In this document: positions 1-12,541 of the stretch, one piece after another
Layout of the letters: every line of letters starts with the position of its first letter
Position numbering within the stretch: the first letter of the stretch is position 1
Notes under the pieces: model-generated
Told to the model about the DNA's origin: nothing
The model's database searches: none
The model's input: only the letters and a program-made list of their open reading frames with translations
NCBI GenBank assembly: GCA_024734495.1
Contig: JALMQS010000128.1
Coordinates: forward strand, 20,401,573 to 20,465,572
Origin: Forficula auricularia
Lineage: Eukaryota; Arthropoda; Insecta; Dermaptera; Forficulidae
Length of the DNA: 64,000 nucleotides
Reading direction: 5' to 3'
Translations under genes and position numbers: made by a program

Positions 1-190
1 ACCACTAGTACTTTTAAACACTGCTAAATAATTAGTAATGATCAGTGAAAATCGAATAGAGTGCTTTAAACACAGTTAAAAAATTAGTAGTAATAAGTGA
101 AAATCGAATGGCGTGGGTTAAACAAGGTAAAATAATTACAATACTAAGCAGATTAAGATTATCACGGAAGATAAGCTAAGAATACCTTTC
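1..190. other. AT-rich left flank, no gene seen
   Basis: Low-complexity AT-rich DNA. A short imperfect direct repeat is visible: two copies of a ~60-base segment around the motif AGTGAAAATCGAAT, near 45 and 100. No coding potential or known element was recognised. Confidence 0.5.
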
Positions 191-195
191 ACTAA

Positions 196-375
196 TTGTT
201 CACGAAGGGTATATAAGAGTGGGGGAAATTGGCAGAATGAAAAGTGGGGAGAAGATAGGGACAGTGAGGGGGGATAGGGACTATGTTTTGGAGAGGAGGA
301 GATAGGGACAGTGAGTAGGGGGAGATAGGGACAATGGTTTTGGAGTGGGGAGATGGGTAAGTATATAAGTGGGAG
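196..375. repeat. Purine-rich minisatellite
   Basis: Several imperfect copies of a ~20-40-base purine unit built on GGGGAGATAGGGACAGTG. The strand asymmetry is strong (G/A on plus). Runs of three or more G recur, so quadruplex or triplex structure is possible. It directly precedes the 258-bp satellite array. Confidence 0.7.
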
Positions 376-2161
376 TGATAGGCAGATTGGAAGTGAGTAT
401 CAGCCAGTGACGGATGAAACATCAACTGTGAGTATTACAATATATCTTGTCCAACTTCATCCTACCTCTCAGCTGACTCTACACCTCAATAATAAACAAC
501 TTTACATGAGTTTTATTAAGGAATTTGAGATTACGAATAGGTTTTCTTATTTTATGGAAAACCAAATTCATTATCAATGGGTAACGAGTAGGTGTGTACT
601 TCTTTGTTCTTTTAGATAACAAAAGTACAAACCTACTTCAGGGCATGGCATCCCTGCCCACGTGAGCTCATGATTTTTTTATCAAGAGAATCATGTCCTA
701 TCCCTAAACCTAATTAACTTCAATCCATGTTTTCACAGATCCTTATTCCTCAGGTAGTTGCTAAGTACAAACATACTTCAGGGCATGGCATTCCTGCCCA
801 CGTGAGCTCATGATTTTTTATCAAGAGAATCATGTCCTACCGCTCAACCTAATTAACTTCAATCCATGTTTTCACAGACCCTTATTCCTCAGGTAGTTGC
901 TCGTCCTTCTAATACTAACATTGAGATTACGAGTAAGGTTTTCTTATTTTATGAAAAACCAAATGCTTTATCAATGGGTAAAGAGTAGGTGTGTACCTCT
1001 TTGTTCTTTTAGATAACAAAAGTATAAACCTACTTCAGGGCATGGCATCCCTGCCCACGTGAGCTCATGATTTTTTTATCAAGAGAATCATGTCCTATCC
1101 CTAAACCTAATCAACTTCAATCCCTGTTTTCACAGATCTTTATTCCTCAGGTAGTTACTCGTCCTTCTAATACTAACATTGAGATTACGACTAAGGTTTT
1201 CTAATTTTATGAAAAACCAAATAAATGCTTTATCAATGGGTTACGAGTAGGTGTGTACCTCTTTGTTCTTTGAGATAACAAAAGTACAAACCTACTTCAG
1301 GGCATGGCATCCCTGCCCACGTGAGCTCATGATTCTTGTACCAAGAGAATCATGTCCTATCCCTAAACCCAATCAACTTCAATCCCTGTTTTCACAGATC
1401 CTTATTCCTCAGGTAGTTGCTCGTCCTTCTAATACTAACATTGAGATTACGACTAAGGTTTTCTTATTTTATGAAAAACCAAATTCTTTATTAATGGGTA
1501 ACGAGTAGGTGTGTACTTCTTTGTTCTTTTAGATAACAAAAGTACAAACCTACTTCAGGGCATGGCATCCCTGCCCACCTGAGCTCATGATTTTTTTTAT
1601 CAAGAGAATCATGTCCTATCCCTAAACCTAATCAACTTCAATCCATGTTTTCACAGATCCTTATTCCTCAGGTAGTTGCTCGTCCTTCTAATACTAACAT
1701 TGAGATTATGACTAAGGTTTTCTTATTTTATGGAAAACCAAATTCATTATCAATGGGTAACGAGTAGGTGTGTACTTCTTTGTTCTTTTAGATAACAAAA
1801 GTACAAACCTACTTCAGGGCATGGCATCCCTGCCCACGTGAGCTCATGATTTTTTATGAAGAGAATCATGTCCTATCCCTAAACCTAATCAACTTCAATC
1901 CATGTTTTAACAGATCCTTATTCCTCAGGTAGTTGCTCGTCCTTCTAATACTAACATTGAGATTATGACTAAGGTTTTCTTATTGTCAATGTGGTAACGA
2001 GTAAGTGTTTACTTTGTTCTTTTAGATAACAAAAGTACAAACCTACTTCAGGGCCTAGCATCCCTGTTCACATTAGCTCATGATTCTATTCCCTAAATAA
2101 TCATGTCCTATCCCTATCCCTAATCCCACCCAAACTTGAATCCCTGTTTTCACAGATCCTT

Positions 2162-2490
2162 ATTCCTTCGAAATCGAAATGATTCGCGAGTATATTTATA
2201 TTTATTCTCTAGTGTAATAGTGTCTTCCTGTGGGGTAAGATAATTCCAAGTCAAAGCCACGAGAGTTTGGCTGATAAGGTAAGATATCTTTATAATAACC
2301 TTTTCTATAAATACTGTAAATTTTTCAAGTACTTTATTCTAGTTTCAAAAAAGATCAATTTAATAAATAATATATTACATATAATTTTATACCGAATATT
2401 TCTATAAAAAATACTTTAAATTCATTATATTATTTTACTAATAGTATTTTTTTTATTTTTCCAGGTAGGTGCTCTACCTTCTAATAGTAA
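2162..2490 (+). repeat. Array spacer with intron-like core, copy 1
   Basis: An AT-rich block unlike the 258-bp unit. It begins near CCTTCGAAATCGAAATGATT and ends by rejoining the satellite unit. It holds a donor-like AAG|GTAAGATA at 2,279 and a pyrimidine-rich ATTTTTCCAG acceptor ending at 2,464, which together define 186 bases. Near-identical copies occur at 3.7, 7.1 and 9.4 kb. Confidence 0.7.
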
Positions 2491-3727
2491 CATTAATAAT
2501 AAGTCTTCAGTTTTCTTATTTTATGGAAAAACAAATTCTTTATTTTTGGGTAACGAGTAGGTGTGTACCTCTTTGTTCTTTTAGATAACAAAAGTATAAA
2601 CCTACTTCAGGGCATGGCATCCCTGCCCACGTGAGCTCATGATTTTTTTATCAAGAGAATCATGTCCTATCCCTAAACCTAATCAACTTCAATCCCTGTT
2701 TTCACAGATCCTTATTCCTCAGGTAGTTGCTCGTCCTTCTAATACTAATATTGAGATTACGACTAAGGTTTTCTAATTTTATGAAAAACCAAATGCTTTA
2801 TCAATGGGTAACGAGTAGGTGTGTACTTCTTTGTTCTTTTAGATAACAAAAGTACAAACCTACTTCAGGGCATGGCATCCCTGCCCACGTGAGCTCATGA
2901 TTTTTTTTATCAAGAGAATCATGTCCTATCCCTAAACCTAATCAACTTCAATCCATGTTTTCACAGATCCTTATTACTCAGGTAGTTGCTCGTCCTTCTA
3001 ATACTAACATTGAGATTATGACTAAGGTTTTCTTATTTTATGGAAAACCAAATTCATTATCAATGGGTAACGAGTAGGTGTGTACTTCTTTGTTCTTTTA
3101 GATAACAAAAGTACAAACCTACTTCAGGGCATGGCATCCCTGTCCACGTGAGCTCATGATTTTTTTATCAAGAGAATCATGTCCTATCCCTAAACCTAAT
3201 TAACTTCAATCCATGTTTTCACAGATCCTTATTCCTCAGGTAGTTGCTCATCCTTCTAATACTAACATTGAGATTACGACTAAGGTTTTGTTATTTTATG
3301 GAAAAACAAATTCTTTGTCAATGGGTAACGAGTAGGTGTTTACTTCTTTGTTCTTTTAGATAACAAAAAAGTACAAACCTACTTCAGGGCATGGCATCCC
3401 TGTCTCACGTGAGCTCATGATTCTTTTACCAAAATAATCATGTCCTATCCCTATCCCTAATCCTAATCAACTTCAATCCTGTTTTCACAGATCCTTATTC
3501 CTCAGGTAGTTGCTCGTCCTTCTGATACTAATATTGAGATTACGACTAAGGTTTTCTAATTTTATGAAAAACCGAATGCTTTATCAAGGGGTAACGAGTA
3601 GGTGTTTACTTCTTTGTTCTGTTAGATAACAAAAGTACAAACCTACTTCAAGGGCCTAGCGTCCCTGTTCACATTAGCTCATGATTCTTTTCCCAAAATA
3701 ATCATGGCCTATCCCTATATCCCTAAT

Positions 3728-4010
3728 CCTGTCCTGTGTGGTAAGATAATTCCAAGTCCAAGCCACGAGAGTGTGGCTGATAAGGTAAGATATCTTTATA
3801 ATAACCTTTTCTATAAATACTGTAAATTTTTCAAGTACTTTATTTTAGTTTCAAAAAAAGATCAATTAAATAAATAATATATTAAATATAATTTTATACC
3901 GAATTTTTCTATAAAAAATACTTTAAATTCATTATATTATTTTACTAATAGTATTTTTTTATTTTTCCAGGTAGGTGCTCTACCTTCTAATACTAACATT
4001 AATATTAAGT
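3728..4010 (+). repeat. Array spacer with intron-like core, copy 2
   Basis: Same spacer family; it starts at the GTGTGGTAAGATAATTCC segment and lacks the CCTTCGAAATCG leader. The donor-like GTAAG is at 3,785 and the TTTTTCCAG acceptor ends at 3,970, again 186 bases. Confidence 0.7.
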
Positions 4011-7000
4011 CTTCAGTTTTCTTATTTTATGGTAAAACAAATTCTTTATTTTTGGGTAACGGGTAGGTTTGTACTTCTTTGTTCTTTTTGATAAAGAAGT
4101 ACAAACTTACTTCAGGGCCTAGCATCCCTGCCCACGTGAGCTCATGATTCTTTTATCAAGAGAATCATGTCCTATCCCTAAACCTAATCAACTTCAATCC
4201 ATGTTTTCACAGATCCTTATTCCTCAGGTAGTTGCTCGCCCTTCTAATACTAACATTGAGATTACGACTAAGGTTTTCATATCTTATGAAAAACCAAATG
4301 CTTTATCAATGGTTAACGAGTAGGTGTGTACTTCTTTGTTCTTTTAGATAACACAAGTACAAACCTACTTTAGGGCATGGCATCCCTGCCCACGTGAGAT
4401 CATGATTCTTTTACCAAGAGAATCATGTACTATCCCTAAACCTAATCAACTTCAATCCCTGTTTTCACTGATCCTTATTCCTCAGGTAGTAGCACGTCCT
4501 TCTAATACTAATATTGAGATTACGACTTAGGTTTTCTTATTTTATGAAAAACCAAATGCTTTATCAATGGGTAACGAGTAGGTGTGTACCTCTTTGTTCT
4601 TTTAGATAACAAAAGTAGAAACCTACTTCAGGGCATGGCATCCCAGCCCACGTGAGCTCATGATTCTTTTAACAAGAGAATCATGTCCTATCCCTAAACC
4701 TAATCAACTTCAATCCCTGATTTCACAGATCCTTATTCCTCAGGTAGTTGCTCGCCCTTCTAATACTAACATTGAGATTACGACTAAGGTTTACTTATCT
4801 TATGGAAAACCAAATTCTTTATCAATGGTAACGAGTAGGTGTGTACTTCTTTGTTCTTTTAGATAACAAAAGTACAAACCTACTTCAGGGCATGGCATCC
4901 CTGCCCACGTGAGCTCATGATTCTTTTACCAAGAGAATCATGTCCTATCACTAAACCTAATCAACTTCAATCCCTGTTTTCACTGATCCTTATTCCTCAG
5001 GTAGTTGCTCGTCCTTCTAATACTAACATTGAGATTACGACTAAGGTTTTTTTATTTTATGAAAAACCAAATGCTTTATCAATGGGTAACGAGTAGGTGT
5101 GTACTTCTTTGTTCTTTTAGATAACAAAAGCACAAACCTACTTTATGGCATGGCATCCCTGCCCACGTGACCTCATGATTCTTTTACCAAGAGAATCATG
5201 TACTATCCCTAAACCTAATCAACTTCAATCCCTGTTTTCACTGATCCTTATTCCTCAGGTAGTTGCTCGTCCTTCTAATACTAACATTGAGATTACGACT
5301 AAGGTTTTCTTATTTTATGAAAAACTAAATTATTTATCAATGAGTAACGAGTAGGTGTGTACTTCTTTTTTCTTTTAGATAACAAAAGTAGAAACCTACT
5401 TCAGGGCATGGCATCCCAGCCCACGTGAGCTCATGATTCTTTTACCAAGAGAATCATGTCCTATCACTAAACCTAATCAACTTCAATCCCTGTTTTCACT
5501 GATCCTTATTCCTCAGGTAGTTGCTCGTCCTTCTAATACTAACATTGAGATTACGACTAAGGTTTTCTTATTTTATGGAAAACCAAATTCATTATCAATG
5601 GGTAACGAGTAGGTGTGTACTTCTTTGTTCTTTTAGATAACAAAAGTACAAACCTACTTCAGGGCATGGCATCCCTGCCCACGTGAGCTCATGATTTTTT
5701 TATCAAGAGAATCATGTCCTATCCCTAAACCTAATTAACTTCAATCCATGTTTTCACAGATCCTTATTCCTCAGGTAGTTGCTCGTCCTTCTAATACTAA
5801 CATTGAGATTACGACTAAGGTTTTGTTATTTTATGGAAAACCAAATTCTTTGTCAATGGGTAACGAGTAGGTGTGTACTTCTTTGTTCTTTTAGATAACA
5901 AAAGTACAAACCTACTTCAGGGCATGGCATCCCTGCCCACGTTAGCTACAAAACCAGATTCTTTTACCAAGAGAATCATGTCCTATCCCTAAACCTAATC
6001 AACTTCAACTCCATGTTTTCACAGATCCTTATTCCTCAGGTAGTTGCTCGTCCTTCTAATACTAACATTGAGATTACGACTAAGGTTTTCTTATTTTATG
6101 GAAAACCAAATTCTTTATCAAGGGGTAACGAGTAGGTGTGGCACTTTTGTTCTTTAGATAACAAAAGTACAAACCTACTTCAGGGCATGGCATCCCTGCC
6201 CACGTGAGCTCATGATTTTTTTTATCAAGAGAATCATGTCCTATCCCTAAACCTAATCAACTTCAATCCCTGTTTTCACAGATCCTTATTCCTCAGGTAG
6301 TTGCTCGTCCTTCTAATACTAACATTGAGATTACGACTAAGGTTTTCTTATTTTATGAAAAACCAAATTCTTTATCAATGGGTAACGAGTAGGTGTGTAC
6401 TTCTTTGTTCTTTTAGATAACAAAAGTACAAACCTACTTCAGGGCATGGCATCCCTGCCCACGTGAGCTCATGATTTTTTTATCAAGAGAATCATGTCCT
6501 ATCCCTAAACCTAATCAACTTCAATCCATGTTTTCACAGATCCTTATTCCTCAGGTAGTTGCTCGTCCTTCTAATACTAACATTGAGATTACGACTAAGG
6601 TTTTCTTATTTTATGAAAAACCAAATTCTTTATCAATGGGTAACGAGTAGGTGTGTACTTCTTTGTTCTTTTAGATAACAAAAGTACAAACCTACTTCAG
6701 GGCATGGCATCCCTGCCCACGTGAGCTCATGATTCTTTTACCAAGAGAATCATGTCCTATCCCTAAACCTAATCAACTTCAATCCCTGTTTTCACAGATC
6801 CTTATTCCTCAGGTAGTTGCTCGTCCTTCTAATACTAACATTGAGATTACGACTAAGGTTTTCTTATTTTATGGAAAACCAAATTCTTTATCAAGGGGTA
6901 ACGAGTAGGTGTGTACTTCTTTGTTCTTTTAGATAACAAAAGTACAAACCTACTTCAGGGCATGGCATCCCTGCCCACGTGAGCTCATGATTCTTTTACC

Positions 7001-7067
7001 AAAAGAAACATGTCTTATCCCTATCCCTAATCCTAATCAACTTCAACCCCTGTTTTCACAGATCCTT

Positions 7068-7410
7068 ATTCCTTCGAAATCGAAATGATTCGCGAGTATA
7101 TTTATATTTATTCTCTAGTGTAATAGTGTCTTCCTGTGGGGTAAGATAATTCCAAGTCCAAGCCACGAGAGTTTGGCTGATAAGGTAAGATATCTTTATA
7201 ATAACCTTTTCTATAAATACTGTAAATTTTTCAAGTACTTTATTCTAGTTTCAAAAAAGATCAATTAAATAAATAATATATTAAATATAATTTTATACCG
7301 AATATTTCTATAAAAAATACTTTAAATTCATTATATTATTTTACTAATAGTATTTTTTTTATTTTTCCAGGTAGGTGCTCTACCTTCTAATACTAACATT
7401 AATATTAAGT
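7068..7410 (+). repeat. Array spacer with intron-like core, copy 3
   Basis: Same spacer family with full leader. Donor-like GTAAG at 7,185 and acceptor ending at 7,370 (186 bases). It shares a 3,400-base offset with copy 2, so the two belong to a duplicated block. Confidence 0.7.
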
Positions 7411-9429
7411 CTTCAGTTTTCTTATTTTATGGTAAAACAAATTCTTTATTTTTGGGTAACGGGTAGGTTTGTACTTCTTTGTTCTTTTTGATAAAGAAGT
7501 ACAAACTTACTTCAGGGCCTAGCATCCCTGCCCACGTGAGCTCATGATTCTTTTATCAAGAGAATCATGTCCTATCCCTAAACCTAATCAACTTCAATCC
7601 ATGTTTTCACAGATCCTTATTCCTCAGGTAGTTGCTCGCCCTTCTAATACTAACATTGAGATTACGACTAAGGTTTTCATATCTTATGAAAAACCAAATG
7701 CTTTATCAATGGTTAACGAGTAGGTGTGTACTTCTTTGTTCTTTTAGATAACACAAGTACAAACCTACTTTAGGGCATGGCATCCCTGCCCACGTGAGAT
7801 CATGATTCTTTTACCAAGAGAATCATGTACTATCCCTAAACCTAATCAACTTCAATCCCTGTTTTCACTGATCCTTATTCCTCAGGTAGTTGCTCGCCCT
7901 TCTAATACTAACATTGAGATTACGACTAAGGTTTACTTATCTTATGGAAAACCAAATTCTTTATCAATGGTAACGAGTAGGTGTGTACTTCTTTGTTCTT
8001 TTAGATAACAAAAGTACAAACCTACTTCAGGGCATGGCATCCCTGCCCACGTGAGCTCATGATTCTTTTACCAAGAGAATCATGTCCTATCACTAAACCT
8101 AATCAACTTCAATCCCTGTTTTCACTGATCCTTATTCCTCAGGTAGTTGCTCGTCCTTCTAATACTAACATTGAGATTACGACTAAGGTTTTCTTATTTT
8201 ATGAAAAACCAAATGCTTTATCAATGGGTAACGAGTAGGTGTGTACTTCTTTGTTCTTTTAGATAACAAAAGTACAAACCTACTTCAGGGCATGGCATCC
8301 CTGCCCACGTGAGCTCATGATTCTTTTACCAAGAGAATCATGTCCTATCCCTAAACCTAATCAACTTCAATCCCTGTTTTCACTGATCCTTATTCCTCAG
8401 GTAGTTGCTCGTCCTTCTAATACTAACATTGAGATTACGACTAAGGTTTTCTTATTTTATGAAAAACTAAATTATTTATCAATGAGTAACGAGTAGGTGT
8501 GTACTTCTTTTTTCTTTTAGATAACAAAAGTAGAAACCTACTTCAGGGCATGGCATCCCAGCCCACGTGAGCTCATGATTCTTTTACCAAGAGAATCATG
8601 TCCTATCACTAAACCTAATCAACTTCAATCCCTGTTTTCACTGATCCTTATTCCTCAGGTAGTTGCTCGTCCTTCTAATACTAACATTGAGATTACGACT
8701 AAGGTTTTCTTATTTTATGAAAAACCAAATTCTTTATCAATGGGTAACGAGTAGGTGTGTACTTCTTTGTTCTTTTAGATAACAAAAGTACAAACCTACT
8801 TCAGGGCATGGCATCCCAGCCCACGTGAGCTCATGATTCTTTTACCAAGAGAATCATGTCCTATCACTAAACCTAATCAACTTCAATCCCTGTTTTCACT
8901 GATCCTTATTCCTCAGGTAGTTGCTCGTCCTTCTAATACTAACATTGAGATTACGACTAAGGTTTTCTTATTTTATGAAAAACCAAATTCTTTATTAATG
9001 GGTAACGAGTAGGTGTGTACTTCTCTGTTCTTTTAGATAACAAAAGTACAAACCTACTTCAGGGCATGCCATCCCTGCCCACGTGAGCTCATGATTCTTT
9101 TACCAAGAGAATCATGTCCTATCCCTAAACCTAATCAACTTCAATCCCTGTTTTCACAGATCCTTATTCCTCAGGTAGTTGCTCGTCCTTCTAATACTAA
9201 CATTGAGATTACGACTAAGGTTTTCTTATTTTATGGAAAACCAAATTCTTTATCAAGGGGTAACGAGTAGGTGTGTACTTCTTTGTTCTTTTAGATAACA
9301 AAAGTACAAACCTACTTCAGGGCATGGTATCCCTGCCCACGTGAGCTCATGATTCTTTTACCAAAAGAAACATGTCTTATCCCTATCCCTAATCCTAATC
9401 AACTTCAACCCCTGTTTTCACAGATCCTT

Positions 9430-9620
9430 ATTCCTTCGAAATCGAAATGATTCGCGAGTATATTTATATTTATTCTCTAGTGTAATAGTGTCTTCCTGTG
9501 GGGTAAGATAATTCCAAGTCCAAGCCACGAGAGTTTGGCTGATAAGGTAAGATATCTTTATAATAACCTTTTCTATAAATACTGTAAATTCTTCAAGTAC
9601 TTTATTCTAGTTTCAAAAAA
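9430..9620 (+). repeat. Array spacer, truncated copy 4
   Basis: Same spacer with full leader and the GTAAG donor at 9,547. It breaks off inside the intron-like part, after TTTCAAAAAAAGAT, where the 119-bp array starts. The bases AGAT are shared by both sequences at the joint. Confidence 0.75.
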
Positions 9621-10870
9621 AGATGAGAATCAATCGCTATTTTTGGTTTAAAATTGATTTCTCTATGTCTTCAGCAATGGTTACTAATAAAAACCGAAAC
9701 GTCAAAAATCCAATATAGAATGATTATTCCTCAAGTACTAGATGAGAATCAATCGCTATTTTTGGTTTAAAATCGATTTCTCTATGTCTTCAGCAATGGT
9801 TACTAATAAAAACCGAAACGTCAAAAATCCAATATAGAATGATTATTCCTCAAGTACTAGATGAGAATCAATCGCTATTTTTGGTTTAAAATCGATTTCT
9901 CTATGTCTTCAGCAATGGTTACTAATAAAAACCGAAACGTCAAAAATCCAATATAGAATGATTATTCCTCAAGTACTAGATGAGAATCAATCGCTATTTT
10001 TGGTTTAAAATCGATTTCTCTATGTCTTCAGCAATGGTTACTAATAAAAACCGAAACGTCAAAAATCCAATATAGAATGATTATTCCTCAAGTACTAGAT
10101 GAGAATCAATCGCTATTTTTGGTTTAAAGTCGATTTCTCTATGTCTTCAGCAATGGTTACTAATAAAAACCGAAACGTCAAAAATCCAATATAGAATGAT
10201 TATTCCTCAAGTACTAGATGAGAATCAATCGCTATTTTTGGTTTAAAATCGATTTCTCTATGTCTTCAGCAATGGTTACTAATAAAAACCGAAACGTCAA
10301 AAATCCAATATAGAATGATTATTCCTCAAGTACTAGATGAGAATCAATCGCTATTTTTCGTTTAAAATCGATTTCTCTATGTCTTCAGCAATGGTTACTA
10401 ATAAAAACCGAAACGTCAAAAATCCAATATAGAATGATTATTCCTCAAGTACTAGATGAGAATCAATCGCTATTTTTGGTTTAAAATCGATTTCTCTATG
10501 TCTTCAGCAATGGTTACTAATAAAAACCGAAACGTCAAAAATCCAATATAGAATGATTATTCCTCAAGTACTAGATGAGAATCAATCGCTATTTTTGGTT
10601 TAAAGTCGATTTCTCTATGTCTTCAGCAATGGTTACTAATAAAAACCGAAACGTCAAAAATCCAATATAGAATGATTATTCCTCAAGTACTAGATGAGAA
10701 TCAATCGCTATTTTTGGTTTAAAATCGATTTCTCTATGTCTTCAGCAATGGTTACTAATAAAAACCGAAACGTCAAAAATCCAATATAGAATGATTATTC
10801 CTCAAGTACTAGATGAGAATCAATCGCTATTTTTGGTTTAAAATCGATTTCTCTGTCTTCAGCAAAGGTA
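9621..10870. repeat. Tandem array, 119-bp unit (~10.4 copies)
   Basis: GATGAGAATC recurs at 9,622, 9,741, 9,860, 9,979 and so on to 10,812, exactly 119 bases apart. Copies are almost identical; for example AAAATCGA alternates with AAAGTCGA in two units. Each unit contains GGTT, a short AT-rich loop, AACC, then GAAACGTC. That equals the stem II plus 3' core of the hammerhead-like modules elsewhere in this window, but TTCAGCAA stands where CTGANGA would be expected. The last unit decays after 10,850. Confidence 0.93.
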
Positions 10871-11414
10871 ACGGATAAGAAAACAACGCAGTTGCTATGG
10901 TTACTCATAAAAAATTCCTCCCAAATTTTTAGCATTTCACAGAGAAGCCTATCCATTCTTACTTAAGCAAGGCTAAATGAGCTATATTAAAACTTTCAAA
11001 TGAATAAATTTTAAAGAATTTAAAAAAATTAAAAAAGTACCATCTTACTCTAGAGTAAAGTACTTTAAAATATAATTTTACTAAAAACTTTATTTAACCT
11101 TTTTTGTGGTCCCCAAGGTACTTAATTAGGATATTAAATTTCATCAAAATTGGTTAAGTCATTTTCAAGATATTTAGAAAAAACTAAAAAAGTACTTTGA
11201 AATAAGAGTACTAATGTTTGTGGGCCGATATGTACCAAAAGCTAATCAGCGCTTCATTTTGTTAAACTAATGCGTAGAGTTTTCAATTTCATTTCAATCG
11301 GTGCAACGGTGTGGAAAAAATCGTGGGCCATAAAAGCGATAACATACATCCATCACATACATCCATACATACATCATCATATCCATCCGCACGCACTAAA
11401 TGAAAAAATCGCAC
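10871..11414. other. Intergenic, no gene seen
   Basis: AT-rich DNA with a short CATACATCC-type microsatellite near 11,345-11,395. No exon-like sequence was recognised. Confidence 0.5.
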
Positions 11415-11830
11415 TTTTTGGCCTCTCGACGAGACCCCATGTAATTTTTGGCAAAACCGTCACGTGCTAATATTCAACCTAATTGAATACTACAATTTGT
11501 GACTTTAATTGAGTCCATGGGTTCCGTAGTCTTTACCTGAGGACCTTTGAAGCCACGCTTGCCCCGAGAGCGATTACAATACTTTACCCATGCTTTGCAT
11601 TGGACAAAGTAAAAATGCCCGTTTTGGCCTCTCGACGAGACTCCATGTAATTCTTGGCAAAACCGTCACGTGCTAAAATTCAACCTAATTGAATACTACA
11701 ATTTGTGACTTTAATTGAGTCCATAGGTTCCGTACTCTTTACCTGAGGGACCCTTTGAAGGCACGCTTGCCCCGGAGAGCGATTTCAATACTTTACCCAT
11801 GCTTTTGCATTGGATAAAGTAAAAATGATC
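11415..11830. repeat. Two-copy tandem duplication, ~206-bp unit
   Basis: The segment starting TTGGCCTCTCGACGAGAC at ~11,418 is repeated ~206 bases later. Both copies contain GGCAAAACCGTCACGTGCTA and GAGAGCGATT and end at a TTGCATTGGA(T/C)AAAGTAAAAATG motif. GC content is higher than in the surroundings. It may be the tail of a dispersed element; the family was not recognised. Confidence 0.8.
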
Positions 11831-12541
11831 AAAATCTAACGGTTCACAATTGGCGAAGATCGCGAGGTAACATAGACACAAAGAAATTCAGTCGAATAGG
11901 GAACCTCCTCCCTTTTTGAAGTCGGTTAAAAAATCCAATTAAAGTTGAGAATATATCAGCCGTACTTAACTCCTAATTTCATTATTTTCATTGTTTTCCA
12001 AGAAGAAATTTTTGTCCTATATATATGCATTTAAAGAATACATTTCACTTTATAAGATAAATTCTAGATTGATTAATCGTCTCATATCCCTTAAGTGTTG
12101 CTATTTATGTGAATCGTCTTCTCTCTCTCGCACCCAATATATATACGTATATTAGGAGGCTTCCTTTTCAAGACAGTGAATTGATTTGCATGTTTTACGA
12201 GCTCAATAGTTCAATTGGATTTTTATTAACTTGATCACTCTGAGCTAAATGAAACTTTATGGATCTTAAAGTCAACTAGACAATGCCGAGCAAGTCAACG
12301 TCTCATTCACCATATTGATTCTTTTTTCATCCAAGTCCAATTTATTCATTCTCTCTAGTATACTTAATGCGTCGAAAACACATTATAACTTCAATATCTA
12401 TTTAAAAATTTTAAATAATCATCAATCGCTCAATTTCACTTTATTCATAAATCTTGACTAATTCGAAACTACACTGAATTTAATAAGAAGACATTCCTTA
12501 AGTTGGTTAGAAAGTCTGTAGTAATATTGGAATATTTTGTT
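11831..12541. other. Intergenic, no gene seen
   Basis: AT-rich sequence with a short CT-rich tract and a palindromic ATATATATACGTATAT near 12,135. No coding or repeat family was recognised. Confidence 0.5.

Larger units (their letters stand above)
3728..8725. repeat. Higher-order duplication inside the 258-bp array
   Basis: Roughly 3,728-5,580 is repeated at roughly 7,130-8,725, including private variants such as GGTTTACTTATC and CTAAATTATTTATC. The offset is 3,400 bases up to ~4,490, then ~3,143 bases, so one 258-bp unit was lost or gained after duplication. A second shared offset of 2,362 bases links 7,067 with 9,429. Confidence 0.8.
480..9620. repeat. Satellite-like tandem array, ~258-bp unit
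   Basis: About 32 head-to-tail copies of a ~258-bp unit, interrupted by a different spacer at about 2.2, 3.7, 7.1 and 9.4 kb. Well-preserved neighbours such as those at 6,383, 6,641 and 6,899 are spaced exactly 258 bases. Each unit carries three inverted repeats: GTAGGTGTGTACTT with AAGTACAAACCTAC, GGGCA with TGCCC, and CATGATTCT with AGAATCATG around a 9-base loop. The period is divisible by three. A ~60-85-codon reading frame (containing PRESCPIPKPNQL and PQVVARPSNTNIE) recurs in many units but is usually closed by TAG in the GAGTAGGTG motif. This is most likely non-coding satellite DNA; a degenerate coding origin is possible but unsupported. Confidence 0.9.

Noticed and set aside
1251..8008. 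Repeated 60-85-codon ORFs in the satellite (PRESCPIPKPNQLQSL family)
   Set aside because: They recur only because the unit recurs, are closed by conserved stops, and no start, splice or protein family supports them.
480..9620. CRISPR array
   Set aside because: Units are ~258 bp and contiguous without short unique spacers, in a eukaryotic context.
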